The position numbers and the translations under genes were made by a program. 64,000 nucleotides of DNA from Thermoplasmata archaeon. GTDB taxonomy: Archaea; Thermoplasmatota; Thermoplasmata; Lutacidiplasmatales; UBA184. The stretch's first letter is position 1. Every line of letters begins with the position of its first letter. A model generated the notes under the pieces. That model was not told the origin of the DNA. It did not search any database and saw only the letters and a list, made by a program, of their open reading frames with translations. The DNA is taken from NCBI GenBank assembly GCA_027314165.1, contig DAHVCH010000005.1, positions 1-64,000 of the forward strand, in the 5' to 3' direction. Shown here piece by piece: positions 24,105 through 33,047 of this stretch.

Positions 24105-24527
24105 GTGCGAGAGGCTTGTCCTCAGAGGGGTCAGTGCCCTGTGCGCGCCTCAGAGCTCGAGGATGAGCAGGGGGCGTCCCTAGAGGAGCGCCGGCTTCGC
24201 ATCGAGAAGGCGGATCGCCTCCTGGTCGGGGCGATCGCCCTCCGTCTCCAGGAGGTGGCCGAGGTCCAGCGCTGGAAGCGGGAGCATCGTGTGCCCGGGG
24301 AGGACCGGGCCCAGGAGCGTCAGGTCCTCCGACGGGCGCGCTACTGGGCGCTCGCGAACGGGATCGCACCGGAGATCGTCGAGCAGGTGCTGCTCCTGCT
24401 CGTGCGGGAGGGCAAGCGCTTGCACATGGAGCGCCCGACCCTAGGAGAGGAGGAACGCCTTCGACTCCGAGTACGCCCGGCGCGCGCCGGGAGCACCGCG
24501 GTCCGGGGTCGGGAGAGCCGTGCCTGA
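24105..24527 (+). CDS. Chorismate mutase (AroQ-type) domain protein
   Basis: The 140-residue protein contains one AroQ helical domain at about 28-110: RRLRIEKADRLLVGAIALRL with the active-site arginines, then QRWKREHRVPGEDRAQERQV with the conserved Lys and D-R-x-x-E-R motif, and a last helix with VEQVLLLLVREGKRLH. The enzyme turns chorismate into prephenate for Phe/Tyr synthesis. The first 25 residues are unrelated and GTG 24141 is an alternative start. The C-terminal 25 residues are Arg-rich. No other shikimate gene is in view. Confidence 0.75.
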   Translation: MREACPQRGQCPVRASELEDEQGASLEERRLRIEKADRLLVGAIALRLQEVAEVQRWKREHRVPGEDRAQERQVLRRARYWALANGIAPEIVEQVLLLLVREGKRLHMERPTLGEEERLRLRVRPARAGSTAVRGRESRA

Positions 24528-24654
24528 AGGGGAGGACACCAAGCCCATGGCGCTCTCCAGGTCGAAACGACCAGCCCGTGCCTCACCTGTCAGGTCAATC
24601 CGGCTCCACCCAGGCATGATTAGCTCCCATACGGGTGCGGAGGCCGAGGCCCCC

Positions 24655-25434
24655 ATGCCGATGCACCCCACCCTGTCGCTCCCCCGAGCGGTCCCGATCC
24701 AATCCCGCCCGAAACGGAGCCGACGTGTCACCTCGAGGCCGGACACCAACAGTTCCTTCGTCGAGGTCCGACTACGTTCACCCCCCTCGACCCACTGGAT
24801 GGGACAGATCGTGGAGAAGTTTGGGGGCCGGGCTCGGGTGCTTCTGTGCCGGCCTACGGGGCCTGGCGAAGGGAAGATGCTCCGGGTCGTCGAGGTCTCC
24901 GCGCCCCCGGAGAAGATGGAGGCCATCGTGCGCTTTGCCCGACGCTCGGCCTCAAAGGGCACGATGACCATCGATGCCCGGGCGGCCCACCGCATCATGC
25001 TCTGGGTGGTGGAGCCAACTCCTCCGGCCTGCGCGGCGGTCTTCCACGCAGGCGCGGTCTGCGCCTCCTGCCCGCTCTTCCCTCGAGCGGACGTCCCGCC
25101 GGAGGATGGGCAGGACTGGAGCCTCCTGCTCCCCAGGATGTCGCCCCGCGCCAAGGCGCTCCTCAAGGTGTTCGGCCCCCACGATGGGGCCTCTGCGCTC
25201 CTCCGCGTGGGAGGGATCGCCCCCGAGGCCGAGATGACCTCGAGGCAGGAACGCGCGGTCGAGACCGCTTTCCGGATGGGGTACTTTGACCACCCGCGCC
25301 GCGCGGGTCTTCGTGAAGTGGCCGGAGCTTTGGGCGTCAGCCGGTCCACCACGCTCGAGCTGCTCCGTCGAGGGCTGACGAAGGTCCTCGCTCGACGCGA
25401 GGCTCAGGGCGTCCCCGGGTTCGCGGGCGACTGA
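24655..25434 (+). CDS. HTH_10 (Bat-like) transcriptional regulator
   Basis: The C-terminal 55 residues are a typical archaeal HTH_10 domain: EMTSRQERAVETAFRMGYFD, then HPRRAGLREVAGALGVSRST and TLELLRRGLTKVLA. The N-terminal part (from about VEVRLRSPPSTHWMGQIVEK) resembles the ligand-sensing part of Thermoplasmatota/haloarchaeal Bat-like regulators and includes a CASC pair. The frame is open back to 24520, but those first residues look non-coding; the true start may even be the ATG at 24799. It is likely a one-component sensor. The target is unknown. Confidence 0.78.
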   Translation: MPMHPTLSLPRAVPIQSRPKRSRRVTSRPDTNSSFVEVRLRSPPSTHWMGQIVEKFGGRARVLLCRPTGPGEGKMLRVVEVSAPPEKMEAIVRFARRSASKGTMTIDARAAHRIMLWVVEPTPPACAAVFHAGAVCASCPLFPRADVPPEDGQDWSLLLPRMSPRAKALLKVFGPHDGASALLRVGGIAPEAEMTSRQERAVETAFRMGYFDHPRRAGLREVAGALGVSRSTTLELLRRGLTKVLARREAQGVPGFAGD

Positions 25435-25733
25435 ACTTCGGGTCAGGCCGTCGAACAGGTGAAGGGCCTCACGGCCCCACGCATCTCCCAAGGCGTTCCG
25501 ACCGATCCGTCAGGGGGCCTTCTCGCGCCCCCGGTGACCCGGCAGTTCTGTAGCTCGCGGTCATGCCGGGAGGGAGCCCCGCGACCGGGGGAGGTCCGCG
25601 GTGAGGCAGCTCCCAGCCTGATCGAGAGGCGGGCGCGGCTCCGGCCACAAACCTGTCGTGTAACGCCGAGCGTGAACTATCGTGCACGGGCGCCTTGAAT
25701 CTGGGCCGACCGCTCTCAGCCAGGGGAGAGAAG
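25435..25733. other. Intergenic stretch of about 300 bp
   Basis: I see no gene. It contains the likely promoter of the downstream phosphoribosyltransferase, with weak AT-rich strings such as GAACTATCG near 25675, but no clear operator. Confidence 0.4.
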
Positions 25734-26417
25734 GTGTTCGCACAGTCCGCTCCGCTCTTCCAGGACCGGAGCGAGGTCGGAAGACGGCTGGCCTCCCGCC
25801 TGGGTCACTACGCGGGCTCGAACGCGATCGTGGTGGCGCTCCCCCGGGGAGGCGTCGTGGTGGGGTCGGAGATCGCCACCGCGCTCGACCTACCGTTGGA
25901 GGTCCTGGTCGTCCGGAAGATCGGGCACCCGTCCAACCCGGAGTTCGGGGTCGCCGCCGTGGTCGAAGGAGGGGCCCCGATGTGGGACCGGGAGGTCCTT
26001 CGAGCTCTGCGGGTCACCACGGCGGACCTCAAGCCACAGTTGATGGAGGAGGAGCGAGAGGTCGCCAGGCGGGCGCGGGTCTACCGAGAGGGGCGCGGGT
26101 TCCCGGAGGTCAAGGGGCGCATCGTGCTCCTGGTGGACGACGGGACGGCTACGGGGAACACCCTCCGTGCCGCGATCGCCGCGTTGCGGTTCCGCGGGGT
26201 CGGCCGGATCGCCGTGGCGGTCGGCGTGGCTCCCGCCGACGTCGCGAGGGAGCTCCGAAGGACGGTGGAGGAGTGGGTCTGTTTGGCCACCCCGGGGAGT
26301 TTCTCGGCCGTGGGCCAGTTCTACCGGCACTTCGACCCCGTGGACGACCGCGAGGTCCTGGAACTCCTGCGCCGTGCGAGGCATGCGAGCGTCGACCCCG
26401 TGATGAGGCAACCCTGA
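25734..26417 (+). CDS. Predicted phosphoribosyltransferase (COG1926-like)
   Basis: From GTG 25734 (GGGGAG just upstream) the protein has 227 residues. It shows the type I phosphoribosyltransferase fold: VVALPRGGVVVGSEIATALD, VVRKIGHPSNPEFGVAAV, and the PRPP-binding loop VLLVDDGTATGNTLRAAIAA. The family (COG1926-like) often sits beside stress genes in bacteria, including the mycobacterial DosR set; the substrate is not known. A paralogue lies at 41562-42260. TTG 25695 is an alternative start. Confidence 0.85.
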   Translation: MFAQSAPLFQDRSEVGRRLASRLGHYAGSNAIVVALPRGGVVVGSEIATALDLPLEVLVVRKIGHPSNPEFGVAAVVEGGAPMWDREVLRALRVTTADLKPQLMEEEREVARRARVYREGRGFPEVKGRIVLLVDDGTATGNTLRAAIAALRFRGVGRIAVAVGVAPADVARELRRTVEEWVCLATPGSFSAVGQFYRHFDPVDDREVLELLRRARHASVDPVMRQP

Positions 26418-26418
26418 G

Positions 26419-26446
26419 CCTCCCCTCCCCTCCCCTCCCCTCCCCC
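26419..26446. repeat. TCCCC tandem repeat (G-rich on the minus strand)
   Basis: Five TCCCC units directly follow the stop codon of the phosphoribosyltransferase. The minus strand carries five runs of four or more G separated by single A, a strong G-quadruplex-forming pattern. Confidence 0.85.
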
Positions 26447-26635
26447 GGGCCAAGCACCTCCCGGATACCGGGGGATCGCGATGGTCGGATATCCCCCCGA
26501 TTCACTCGCGAGTACGCGGACCGGGGGCGGATCCTCGCAGCGGAGCTCTACCTCGAGGAGCGACCGCGCGGCCTCGGACGAGTCCGCTCGCCCCCACGCG
26601 AAAGGAGGACGATATCGGAGAAGCGGGGCCTCGCC

Positions 26636-27082
26636 CTAGAAGAACGAGGCCGACGCGTCGGCGGCCGTGCGCGGCCGCGTGTGGACCTCCACCGACGTGC
26701 CCTTGGTCTTCGCGGAGGGCCTGCGTCCGTGCACGTCCCGGTGCGCGAACTCTGGATGGCCCTCGACCACTTCCGACCACCCGACGTACCGGTCCATCCA
26801 CGCGGTCCACCGCTCCCCTTCCGCCTGAGGCGCGTGGAGCGAGTGGACCGCGTACTTCGGGGGCTCGCGGCAGATGAAGAGGACCGATCGGCTTCGGACG
26901 GGCGGAAGCCCCGGGCCTTCCGGCTTCCGCGGGGTCTCCTCTCTCTCGAAGTGCTCGATGACCCCATCGGCCTCCAGTTCCAGTACCGCCGGGGGGTCCT
27001 TGGGGTCGGAGAAAGCTCCCATGGGGAGGCGGTGCCGCGCGTATCCGAGCTCGGTTTCGAACTCCGCTTGACGACCCTTCAT
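26636..27082 (-). CDS. Hypothetical protein of unknown function
   Basis: I do not recognise this 148-residue protein. It starts MKGRQAEFETELGYARHRLP, has a mixed acidic/aromatic composition with RSVLFICREPPKYAVHSLHA and WTAWMDRYVGWSEVVEGHPEF in the centre, and ends in a Ser/Ala-rich tail. The composition looks coding and the reverse-strand frames look like shadows. It lies between a phosphoribosyltransferase gene and a CBS-pair gene, which suggests a stress-related role by association only. ATG 27124 is an alternative start. Confidence 0.55.
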   Translation of the reverse strand: MKGRQAEFETELGYARHRLPMGAFSDPKDPPAVLELEADGVIEHFEREETPRKPEGPGLPPVRSRSVLFICREPPKYAVHSLHAPQAEGERWTAWMDRYVGWSEVVEGHPEFAHRDVHGRRPSAKTKGTSVEVHTRPRTAADASASFF

Positions 27083-27227
27083 GGAAGTGGCCCTCGCAGA
27101 CTGAGGTACCTCCGTCGCATACATGGGCCATCGGTGGACCCGCCCTCACCCCGGGCCTCCCGGGCGGGACACGCGCGTGGTTGCCCGGGCGGCGACGCCC
27201 CCCGAGATTGCCGACCTTGCGGGGCGG

Positions 27228-27713
27228 CTAGACGAAGGCGGCGAGCACGTCGTGCCGGGTCAGGATCCCGACGAGCTTGCCCCCTGCCAGGACCGGCAAG
27301 CGGTTGATCCCGCGCTCCAGCATGATCCTCGCGGCCATGTCGAGCGGGGTCTCCGGTGAGGTGACCACCGGGTCCCGGCTCATGACCTCCGCGACGGTCG
27401 TGTGCTGGAGGGTCTCGGCGGCGAGGTCCCCCAGGCTCCCTCCGCTTCTGCGACCGGCGACCAGGACGTCCAGCAGCCGCGAGACGTTCCCCTGGCCGGT
27501 CACCTCGCCCATCGTCCGGGCGATGTCCTTCTCGCTCAGCACGCCGACGAGCACGTTGGCGCGGTCCACCACAGGAACACCGGAGATCTCGGCTTGACGG
27601 AGCACACGGACCGCGTCCCACAGCGTCGCGTCCGGGGGGACCACGACCACGCCTTCGGTCATGGCATGGGAGACGAGCACGCCCTGAGGCCGGGTAACCG
27701 CTTGCATGTCCAC
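27228..27713 (-). CDS. CBS-domain pair protein
   Basis: The 161-residue protein is two CBS motifs and nothing else. CBS1 runs from VSHAMTEGVVVVPPDATLWD to VGVLSEKDIARTM, CBS2 from VAEVMSRDPVVTSPETPLD to LVGILTRHDVLAAFV. Stand-alone CBS pairs bind adenine nucleotides or NAD(H) and report energy state. A linker of about 40 residues with L-L-D-V-L joins the two motifs and is shared by four other CBS proteins in this window (45797, 46354, 47645, 48441). A TATA-like element lies 21-29 nt before the ATG. Confidence 0.93.
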   Translation of the reverse strand: MDMQAVTRPQGVLVSHAMTEGVVVVPPDATLWDAVRVLRQAEISGVPVVDRANVLVGVLSEKDIARTMGEVTGQGNVSRLLDVLVAGRRSGGSLGDLAAETLQHTTVAEVMSRDPVVTSPETPLDMAARIMLERGINRLPVLAGGKLVGILTRHDVLAAFV

Positions 27714-27733
27714 CCGCTCGACCCGCAGGGATG

Positions 27734-27742
27734 GACTATGCC
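27734..27742 (-). promoter_or_regulatory. TATA-like box of the CBS gene
   Basis: On the minus strand GGCATAGTC lies about 25 nt before ATG 27713, in the divergent gap with ilvE. Confidence 0.45.
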
Positions 27743-27767
27743 TTTCGTGAATGCCGGTTGACCATGA

Positions 27768-27777
27768 GGATTAATCC
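27768..27777 (+). promoter_or_regulatory. TATA-like box of the aminotransferase gene
   Basis: GGATTAATCC is a perfect palindrome centred 26 nt before ATG 27799, fitting a leaderless archaeal promoter. The palindrome may also serve as a regulator site. Confidence 0.6.
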
Positions 27778-27798
27778 CATGAACCCCCCCTCTGCACC

Positions 27799-28722
27799 AT
27801 GGTCCCGATCCGACCCCAGAAGAAGATCTGGATGGACGGGAAGCTCGTGCCATGGGACCAGGCCAAGGTCCATGTTCTCACGCACGGTTTGCACTACGGC
27901 TTCGGGATCTTCGAGGGGATCCGGTGCCACGGGACCGACAAGGGCCCCGCCATCTTCCGGCTCGAAGAGCACCTCGACCGGTTCTTGAACAGCGCCAAGA
28001 CGTACCGGATGCACCTGCCGTTCAGCAAGAAGGAACTGACCGAGGCGACGCTCGACCTGATCCGGTCGAACGGCGTCACGGACGCCTACATCCGCCCCAT
28101 CGCCTTCTCGGGCTACGGGGAGATGGGGCTGGACCCGACCCGGAGCCCGGTCCAGGTCGCGATCGCCCTCTGGGAGTGGGGGGCGTACCTTGGACAGGAG
28201 GGCGTGGAGAAGGGGGTGCGGGCGACCGTGTCGAGCTGGGTGCGCAACGACGCCCGGAGCCTTCCGCCGCAGGCGAAATGCACCGCGAACTACGCCAACT
28301 CCGCCCTGGCCAAGATGGAGGCGCTCGCCGGGGGATACGACGAGGCGATACTCCTCAACTCTGTCGGAATGGTGGCCGAAGGGCCCGGCGAGAACGTCTT
28401 CCGGGTGCGGGACAAGATCCTGAGCACGCCTCCGGCGAGCTCGGGCATCCTTCGCGGGATCACGCGCGACACGGTCATCCAGCTGGCCAAGGAGCGGGGG
28501 ATCGAGTTCCAGCGCACCGACTTCACCCGAGAGGAGCTCTTCACCGCCGACGAGCTCTTCTACACGGGAACGGCGGCGGGGATCACCCCGATCCGTGAGG
28601 TCGACCGACGTGCGGTCGGCGATGGGCATTACCCGGTCACGCGGGAGATCCAGCGGCTCTATGACGAGGTGATCCACGGCCGGTCGCCAAAGCACCTTTC
28701 GTGGCTCACGTTCGTGAGCTGA
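27799..28722 (+). CDS. ilvE: Branched-chain amino acid aminotransferase
   Basis: The 307-residue protein is a class IV PLP aminotransferase. It opens with KIWMDGKLVPWDQAKVHVLT and HGLHYGFGIFEGIRCH, has the PLP lysine in LPPQAKCTANYANSALAKME, the GYDEAILLNSVGMVAEGPGE segment and the cofactor-phosphate loop with GTAAGITPIREVDRR. It transfers the amino group for Leu, Ile and Val from or to glutamate. D-amino acid transaminase and 4-amino-4-deoxychorismate lyase share the fold, but length and motifs favour IlvE. Confidence 0.93.
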   Translation: MVPIRPQKKIWMDGKLVPWDQAKVHVLTHGLHYGFGIFEGIRCHGTDKGPAIFRLEEHLDRFLNSAKTYRMHLPFSKKELTEATLDLIRSNGVTDAYIRPIAFSGYGEMGLDPTRSPVQVAIALWEWGAYLGQEGVEKGVRATVSSWVRNDARSLPPQAKCTANYANSALAKMEALAGGYDEAILLNSVGMVAEGPGENVFRVRDKILSTPPASSGILRGITRDTVIQLAKERGIEFQRTDFTREELFTADELFYTGTAAGITPIREVDRRAVGDGHYPVTREIQRLYDEVIHGRSPKHLSWLTFVS

Positions 28723-28841
28723 ACCGGCGGTCCAGCCGCCTCCCCAGGGCTCCCCCCGGAACCTGCGCGGGCCCAGGGGTGAACACGGCTTGACCGCTCG
28801 CTTATCGTGCCGTTCTCACCACAGAGGACCGAGGCAAGAAC

Positions 28842-30473
28842 ATGCTCAGTGGCACTCCGGTGATCCTCCTGCGGGAGGGGACGACACGAGAGACCGGGAA
28901 GGACGCGCAACATGCGAACATCGACGCGGCCAAGGCGGTGGCCGGCATGCTCCGCACCACCCTGGGCCCGCGGGGCATGGACAAGATGCTGGTCCAAGCC
29001 TCGGGAGACGTGATCATCACCAACGACGGCGCCACGATCCTGCGGTCGATGGAGGTCGAGCATCCCGCCGGGAAGATGCTGGTCGAAGTGGCCAAGGCCC
29101 AGGAGGAGTCCTGCGGGGACGGGACGAAGACCTCGGTCATCCTTGCCGGGGGGCTGTTGAAGGCGGCCGAGGAGCTCCTCGACGAAGGCATCCACCCGAC
29201 CATCATCTGCCAGGGGTTCCGGCTCGCCGCCGAGCGCGCAGCGACCGTGCTAGAAGGCCTCCAGCGCAAGGTCTCCCGGGAGGACACCCCGGCCCTCCGC
29301 CTCGTCGCCATGACCTCGATGATGTCGAAGGGGGTCGCCGTGGACCGCGCGTTCCTGGCCGACCTCACCGTCCGGGCGGTACGGGAGGTCGCGGAGCCCT
29401 CGGGTGAAGGGTTGCGCTGCGACCGCAAGAACATCCAGCTCGTGAAGATGCAAGGAGGGGCCCTTACGGACACGGAGTTCGTTGAAGGGCTCATCCTCGA
29501 CAAGGAGATCGTGAACGCGGCGATGCCCCGGCACGTAGAGGGGGCCCGGATCGCGCTCCTCGAGTCGGCGCTCGAGGTCCGGAAGGGAGAGATCTCACGC
29601 GAGGTCCATATCTCCGCCCCCGCCGAGATCGAGGCGTTCCTGGCCGAGGAGGACCGGATGGTCCAGTCGATGGTCGCCTCCGTGGTCACTTCCGGAGCGA
29701 ACGTGGTGGTCTGCGAGAAGGGGATCGACGACGTCGCCCAGTCCCACCTCGCCCGTGCGAAGGTGCTCGCGGTGGGCCACGTGAAGCGCTCGGACATGGA
29801 GCTGCTCTCCCGGGCCACCGGAGCGGACCTCCTCGCCCAGTGGTCGGAGCTCGATCCGGGCTCCCTCGGCCACGCCGAGCGCGTGGAGGAGCGGAAGATC
29901 GGAGAGCACCGCCTGACCTTCGTCCTGGGATGCAAGAACGCGAAGGCGGTGAGCCTCCTCCTACGGGGAGGCACCGAGCACGTGGTCGACGAGGCGGAGC
30001 GCTCTCTGGTCGACGCGATCTCGACCGTGGGCCTGTCGCTCGAGGACGGAGCGGTCGTCACGGGCGCGGGCGCCGCCGCGGTGGAGATGGCGGCCGACCT
30101 CCGGGAGTACGCCACCACCGTCAGCGGGCGTGAGCAGATGGCCGTCAAGGTCTTCGCCGATGTGCTGGAGACGATCCCGATGACCTTGGCCGAGAACGCC
30201 GGGATGGACAAGGTCGGGACCCTCATCGAGCTCCGCCGACGCCACAAGCTGGGCGAGAAGTCGACGGGCGTTGACGTGATCGGGGCGAAGGTCGCCGACA
30301 TGTCGGCGGTCGCCATCGAGCCCCCCCGGGTCGGGCGCCAGGCGATCCAGAGCGCGACGGAGGCCGCCGTGATGATCCTGCGGATCGACGACACGATCGC
30401 GGCCAAGGGCGGACACGGCGCCGGGGCCGGGGGTCTCCCATCTCCGACCGGCGACGGCCGACGAGGGATGTAG
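28842..30473 (+). CDS. thsA: Thermosome subunit (group II chaperonin)
   Basis: The 543-residue protein is an archaeal cytosolic chaperonin subunit that folds proteins in a double ring using ATP. Typical features are the start GTPVILLREGTTRETGKDAQ, TTLGPRGMDKMLVQASGDVI (nucleotide site), NDGATILRSMEVEHPAGKML, and CGDGTKTSVILAGGLL with the GDGT catalytic loop. The C-terminal tail is Gly-rich (GGHGAGAGGLPSPTGDGRRGM) where many subunits have GGM repeats. A CGCTTATCG string about 40 nt upstream may be the TATA box. Only one subunit gene is in view. Confidence 0.97.
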   Translation: MLSGTPVILLREGTTRETGKDAQHANIDAAKAVAGMLRTTLGPRGMDKMLVQASGDVIITNDGATILRSMEVEHPAGKMLVEVAKAQEESCGDGTKTSVILAGGLLKAAEELLDEGIHPTIICQGFRLAAERAATVLEGLQRKVSREDTPALRLVAMTSMMSKGVAVDRAFLADLTVRAVREVAEPSGEGLRCDRKNIQLVKMQGGALTDTEFVEGLILDKEIVNAAMPRHVEGARIALLESALEVRKGEISREVHISAPAEIEAFLAEEDRMVQSMVASVVTSGANVVVCEKGIDDVAQSHLARAKVLAVGHVKRSDMELLSRATGADLLAQWSELDPGSLGHAERVEERKIGEHRLTFVLGCKNAKAVSLLLRGGTEHVVDEAERSLVDAISTVGLSLEDGAVVTGAGAAAVEMAADLREYATTVSGREQMAVKVFADVLETIPMTLAENAGMDKVGTLIELRRRHKLGEKSTGVDVIGAKVADMSAVAIEPPRVGRQAIQSATEAAVMILRIDDTIAAKGGHGAGAGGLPSPTGDGRRGM

Positions 30474-30532
30474 GAGCCCGAGGCCCCCACCTCGTTCCGC
30501 GCGTGCCAGGCTCCGGAGGACGAGGGCTCGGG

Positions 30533-30541
30533 CCTTATCTT
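30533..30541 (+). promoter_or_regulatory. TATA-like box of the hydrogenase operon
   Basis: CCTTATCTT is centred about 27 nt before GTG 30564, while a Shine-Dalgarno string AGGAGGGG (30553-30560) also precedes the start. Confidence 0.5.
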
Positions 30542-30563
30542 GGATGCGCTTTAGGAGGGGTCG

Positions 30564-31724
30564 GTGCCGCTACCGAGCGCAGGGCCCCCCTGGGTCCTGG
30601 ACCGGAAGGACCTCGGGCTCCTTCTCGCGTCGCTCCGCTCTTCCGGCTACCGGGTGATCGGGCCCCGCGTCCGTGACGGAGCGATCCTCTACGATGAGGT
30701 CAAGGAGGAGGGCGAGCTCCCGATCGGCTGGCGGGACCGACAAGAGGCCGGCACCTACCGGCTCCAGCGTTCGGAGGACCTCCGCGTCTTCGATTTCCAT
30801 CTTGGACCTCAGGGCTGGAAGCCGTACCTGTTCCCCCCGCACCATCTGCTGTGGACCGCGCGGAAGGACGGAGGGACCTTCCGGGTCGAGTCAGGGGCCA
30901 CCACCGACGGCGGCCCGCTCGCGTTCCTCGGGGTCCGTGCCTGCGAGCTGGCGGCCCTGCGCGTCAGCGAACGGGTCTTCGAAGGGGGGGTGCCCGACCC
31001 GACATTTCGGGACCGCCGAGCCACGCTCCTGATCGTCGCAGTGGAGTGCTCCAGTTCCGCCCCCACCTGCTTCTGCCCGTCCATGCGCACCGGACCGGAG
31101 GTGACGCAAGGTTTCGACATCGTCCTGCGAGAGCTGTTCTCCCCCTGGGGCCACCGGTTCCTCATCGAGGCCGGAACGGACCGGGGCAGGGAGCTCCTCC
31201 AGCCGCTCCCGCTTCGCGCGGCAGCGGAGGAGGACCTCGCGGACCTGGAAGCCCAGCGGCACCGGGTCAGGGAGGGGATCCACCGGGCCCTGCCCGTGGA
31301 GGAGGCCCGAGGCGTGATCCTGGCGAACCTCGAGCATCCACGGTGGGAGGAGGTGGGCCGGCGTTGCCTGGCCTGTGCCAACTGCACCATGGTCTGCCCG
31401 ACCTGCTTCTGCTCCACCACGGAGGAGGTGCCGTCCCTTTCGGGGGAGGAGACCCAGCGGTATCGCCGGTGGGACTCCTGCTTCGGACTGGGCTTCACCC
31501 AGCTCCACGCGAGCTCGGTCCGGTCCTCCATTCCTTCGCGGTACCGTCAGTGGATGAGCCACAAGCTTGCCACGTGGTGGGACCAGTTCGGGAGCTCCGG
31601 TTGCGTCGGTTGCGGACGTTGCATCACCTGGTGTCCCGTGGGCATCGACCTTACGGAGGAGTTCGCCGCCCTCCGGACGAAGGCCGCTTCGACCGGCTCC
31701 AGAGCCGGGGGGGTCCCGGCATGA
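30564..31724 (+). CDS. hydB: Group 3b [NiFe] hydrogenase beta subunit (iron-sulfur, HydB-type)
   Basis: The 386-residue protein is the electron-transfer subunit of a bidirectional cytosolic hydrogenase (sulfhydrogenase). It has the HydB N-terminal part ([20 protein letters not shown]) with a C-x-C (TCFCPS) motif, and two C-terminal ferredoxin-like cluster motifs: [18 protein letters not shown] and [19 protein letters not shown]. It passes electrons between the hydrogenase dimer and HydG. It is first in an operon with tight overlaps (ATGA with the next gene). Confidence 0.92.
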   Translation: MPLPSAGPPWVLDRKDLGLLLASLRSSGYRVIGPRVRDGAILYDEVKEEGELPIGWRDRQEAGTYRLQRSEDLRVFDFHLGPQGWKPYLFPPHHLLWTARKDGGTFRVESGATTDGGPLAFLGVRACELAALRVSERVFEGGVPDPTFRDRRATLLIVAVECSSSAPTCFCPSMRTGPEVTQGFDIVLRELFSPWGHRFLIEAGTDRGRELLQPLPLRAAAEEDLADLEAQRHRVREGIHRALPVEEARGVILANLEHPRWEEVGRRCLACANCTMVCPTCFCSTTEEVPSLSGEETQRYRRWDSCFGLGFTQLHASSVRSSIPSRYRQWMSHKLATWWDQFGSSGCVGCGRCITWCPVGIDLTEEFAALRTKAASTGSRAGGVPA

Positions 31725-32188
31725 GGTCCCCGAAACCCGACCTGCGCGGGGAGCTCCGGGAGCATCCCTTCCTGCGCGGCATGGACCCGGGGTTCCTCCA
31801 AGCGATCGAAGGGGCCACCCAGGAGCGCAGCTTCGGGACGGGCGACCCTCTGATCCGCGAGGGGGAAGCCGCGAAGGAGATGCTCCTCGTCCAGCAGGGA
31901 AAGATCGGTCTCGAGCTGGTGGCGCCGGACCGACCGCGCCTCTCCCTCCTGACGGTGGGACCGGGGGAGATCGTCGGCTGGTCGTGGTTGATCCCGCCTC
32001 ACATCTGGCTCTCGGACGGGCGCGCGCTGAAACCGACCCGCGTCCTCGCGATCGATGGCGCGTCCTTGCGCGCGGTGCTGGAGGACCGCCCGAAGGACGC
32101 GTACCAGTTCATGTTGCGGCTCGTGCCGGTCATCTCCCGCCGGCTGCAGATCGCCAGGATCCAGGTGATGGACATCCATGGGGTCTGA
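31721..32188 (+). CDS. Cyclic-nucleotide-binding-type (CRP/cNMP) domain protein
   Basis: The 155-residue protein is one cNMP-like beta-roll without a DNA-binding domain. Residues 18-135 show [50 protein letters not shown] and [20 protein letters not shown]. The phosphate-binding cassette is degenerate (no clear G-E-x-x-x-x-x-x-R). It sits inside the hydrogenase operon, overlapping hydB by 4 bp and hydG by 11 bp, an arrangement I recall for other 3b operons. It may couple hydrogenase activity to a nucleotide signal. Confidence 0.88.
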   Translation: MRSPKPDLRGELREHPFLRGMDPGFLQAIEGATQERSFGTGDPLIREGEAAKEMLLVQQGKIGLELVAPDRPRLSLLTVGPGEIVGWSWLIPPHIWLSDGRALKPTRVLAIDGASLRAVLEDRPKDAYQFMLRLVPVISRRLQIARIQVMDIHGV

Positions 32189-33047
32189 GACCGCGGCTCC
32201 CCCTGGCTCCCACGAAGGGGGCGCCTCGCCTTGGGCGCCGGCCCCGTACCGGGTCGTGGAACGGGCCCAGGAGACCGCGGACACCGCCACGCTCGCGCTC
32301 GAGCCGGTCGAGCCCGCCCCTCCCCCGGGCTTCGTGCCGGGTCAGTTCCACATGCTCTACGCCCCCGACATCGGGGAGGCGGCCATCTCCATCTCCGGCG
32401 CCCCGAGCGACCCGCGGCGCAGGGTCCACACCATCCGCTCGGCCGGTCGCGTCACGGACGCGCTGACCCGGGCGCGCGTGGGGGACGTGGTGGGCCTGCG
32501 CGGTCCCTACGGCCGGGGATGGCCCCTTCGTGAGGCTGAGGGGAAGGACCTCCTGCTCGTCGTGGGGGGGCTGGGGCTCCCTCCGCTGCGGCCCGTCCTC
32601 TACGAGGTGCTCGCCCATCGCGACCGTTTCCGCCGGGTCGAGATCGCCTACGGCGCACGGACCCCGAAGGACCTGGTGTACTACGACGAGATCCAGGCCT
32701 GGAGGGCTCGAAAGGACCTGCGCTTCCAGGTGACCGTCGACCGGGCAGGGGTCGACTGGTACGGGGATGTGGGGATCGTGAGCCAAAGGATCCCGGACAT
32801 GCGGTTCGACCCAAGCTCCGCGGTCGCCTTCCTCTGCGGTCCGGAGATCATGATGCGCGGCTCCGCGCAGGCCCTCGTGGACCGGGGGATGTCGAGGTCC
32901 AGCGTCTACGTCTCCATGGAGCGAAACATGAAGTGCGGCTTTGGCCAGTGCGGCCACTGCCAGTTCGGTCCCTACCTCCTCTGCCGGGATGGGCCGGTCC
33001 TTCCCTATTCGTCGGTGGAGCGCTACTTCGCGCTCCGGGAGCTCTGA
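32178..33047 (+). CDS. hydG: Hydrogenase gamma subunit, FAD/NAD(P)H-binding (HydG-type)
   Basis: The 289-residue protein has a ferredoxin-NADP reductase-like layout: an FAD barrel with [10 protein letters not shown] and [27 protein letters not shown], the NAD(P) fold starting [19 protein letters not shown], and a C-terminal [2Fe-2S] motif in [20 protein letters not shown] with C-x4-C-x2-C and the later LLC. It exchanges electrons with NAD(P)H for the hydrogenase. The ATG lies within the end of the cNMP gene and the stop overlaps hydD (TGATG). Confidence 0.93.
   Translation: MGSETAAPPGSHEGGASPWAPAPYRVVERAQETADTATLALEPVEPAPPPGFVPGQFHMLYAPDIGEAAISISGAPSDPRRRVHTIRSAGRVTDALTRARVGDVVGLRGPYGRGWPLREAEGKDLLLVVGGLGLPPLRPVLYEVLAHRDRFRRVEIAYGARTPKDLVYYDEIQAWRARKDLRFQVTVDRAGVDWYGDVGIVSQRIPDMRFDPSSAVAFLCGPEIMMRGSAQALVDRGMSRSSVYVSMERNMKCGFGQCGHCQFGPYLLCRDGPVLPYSSVERYFALREL

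Noticed and set aside
25682-27307. A 541-residue plus-strand frame over the phosphoribosyltransferase and its neighbours.
   Set aside because: It is Gly/Arg/Pro-rich with no motif and covers a recognised gene in another frame, as expected by chance at high GC.
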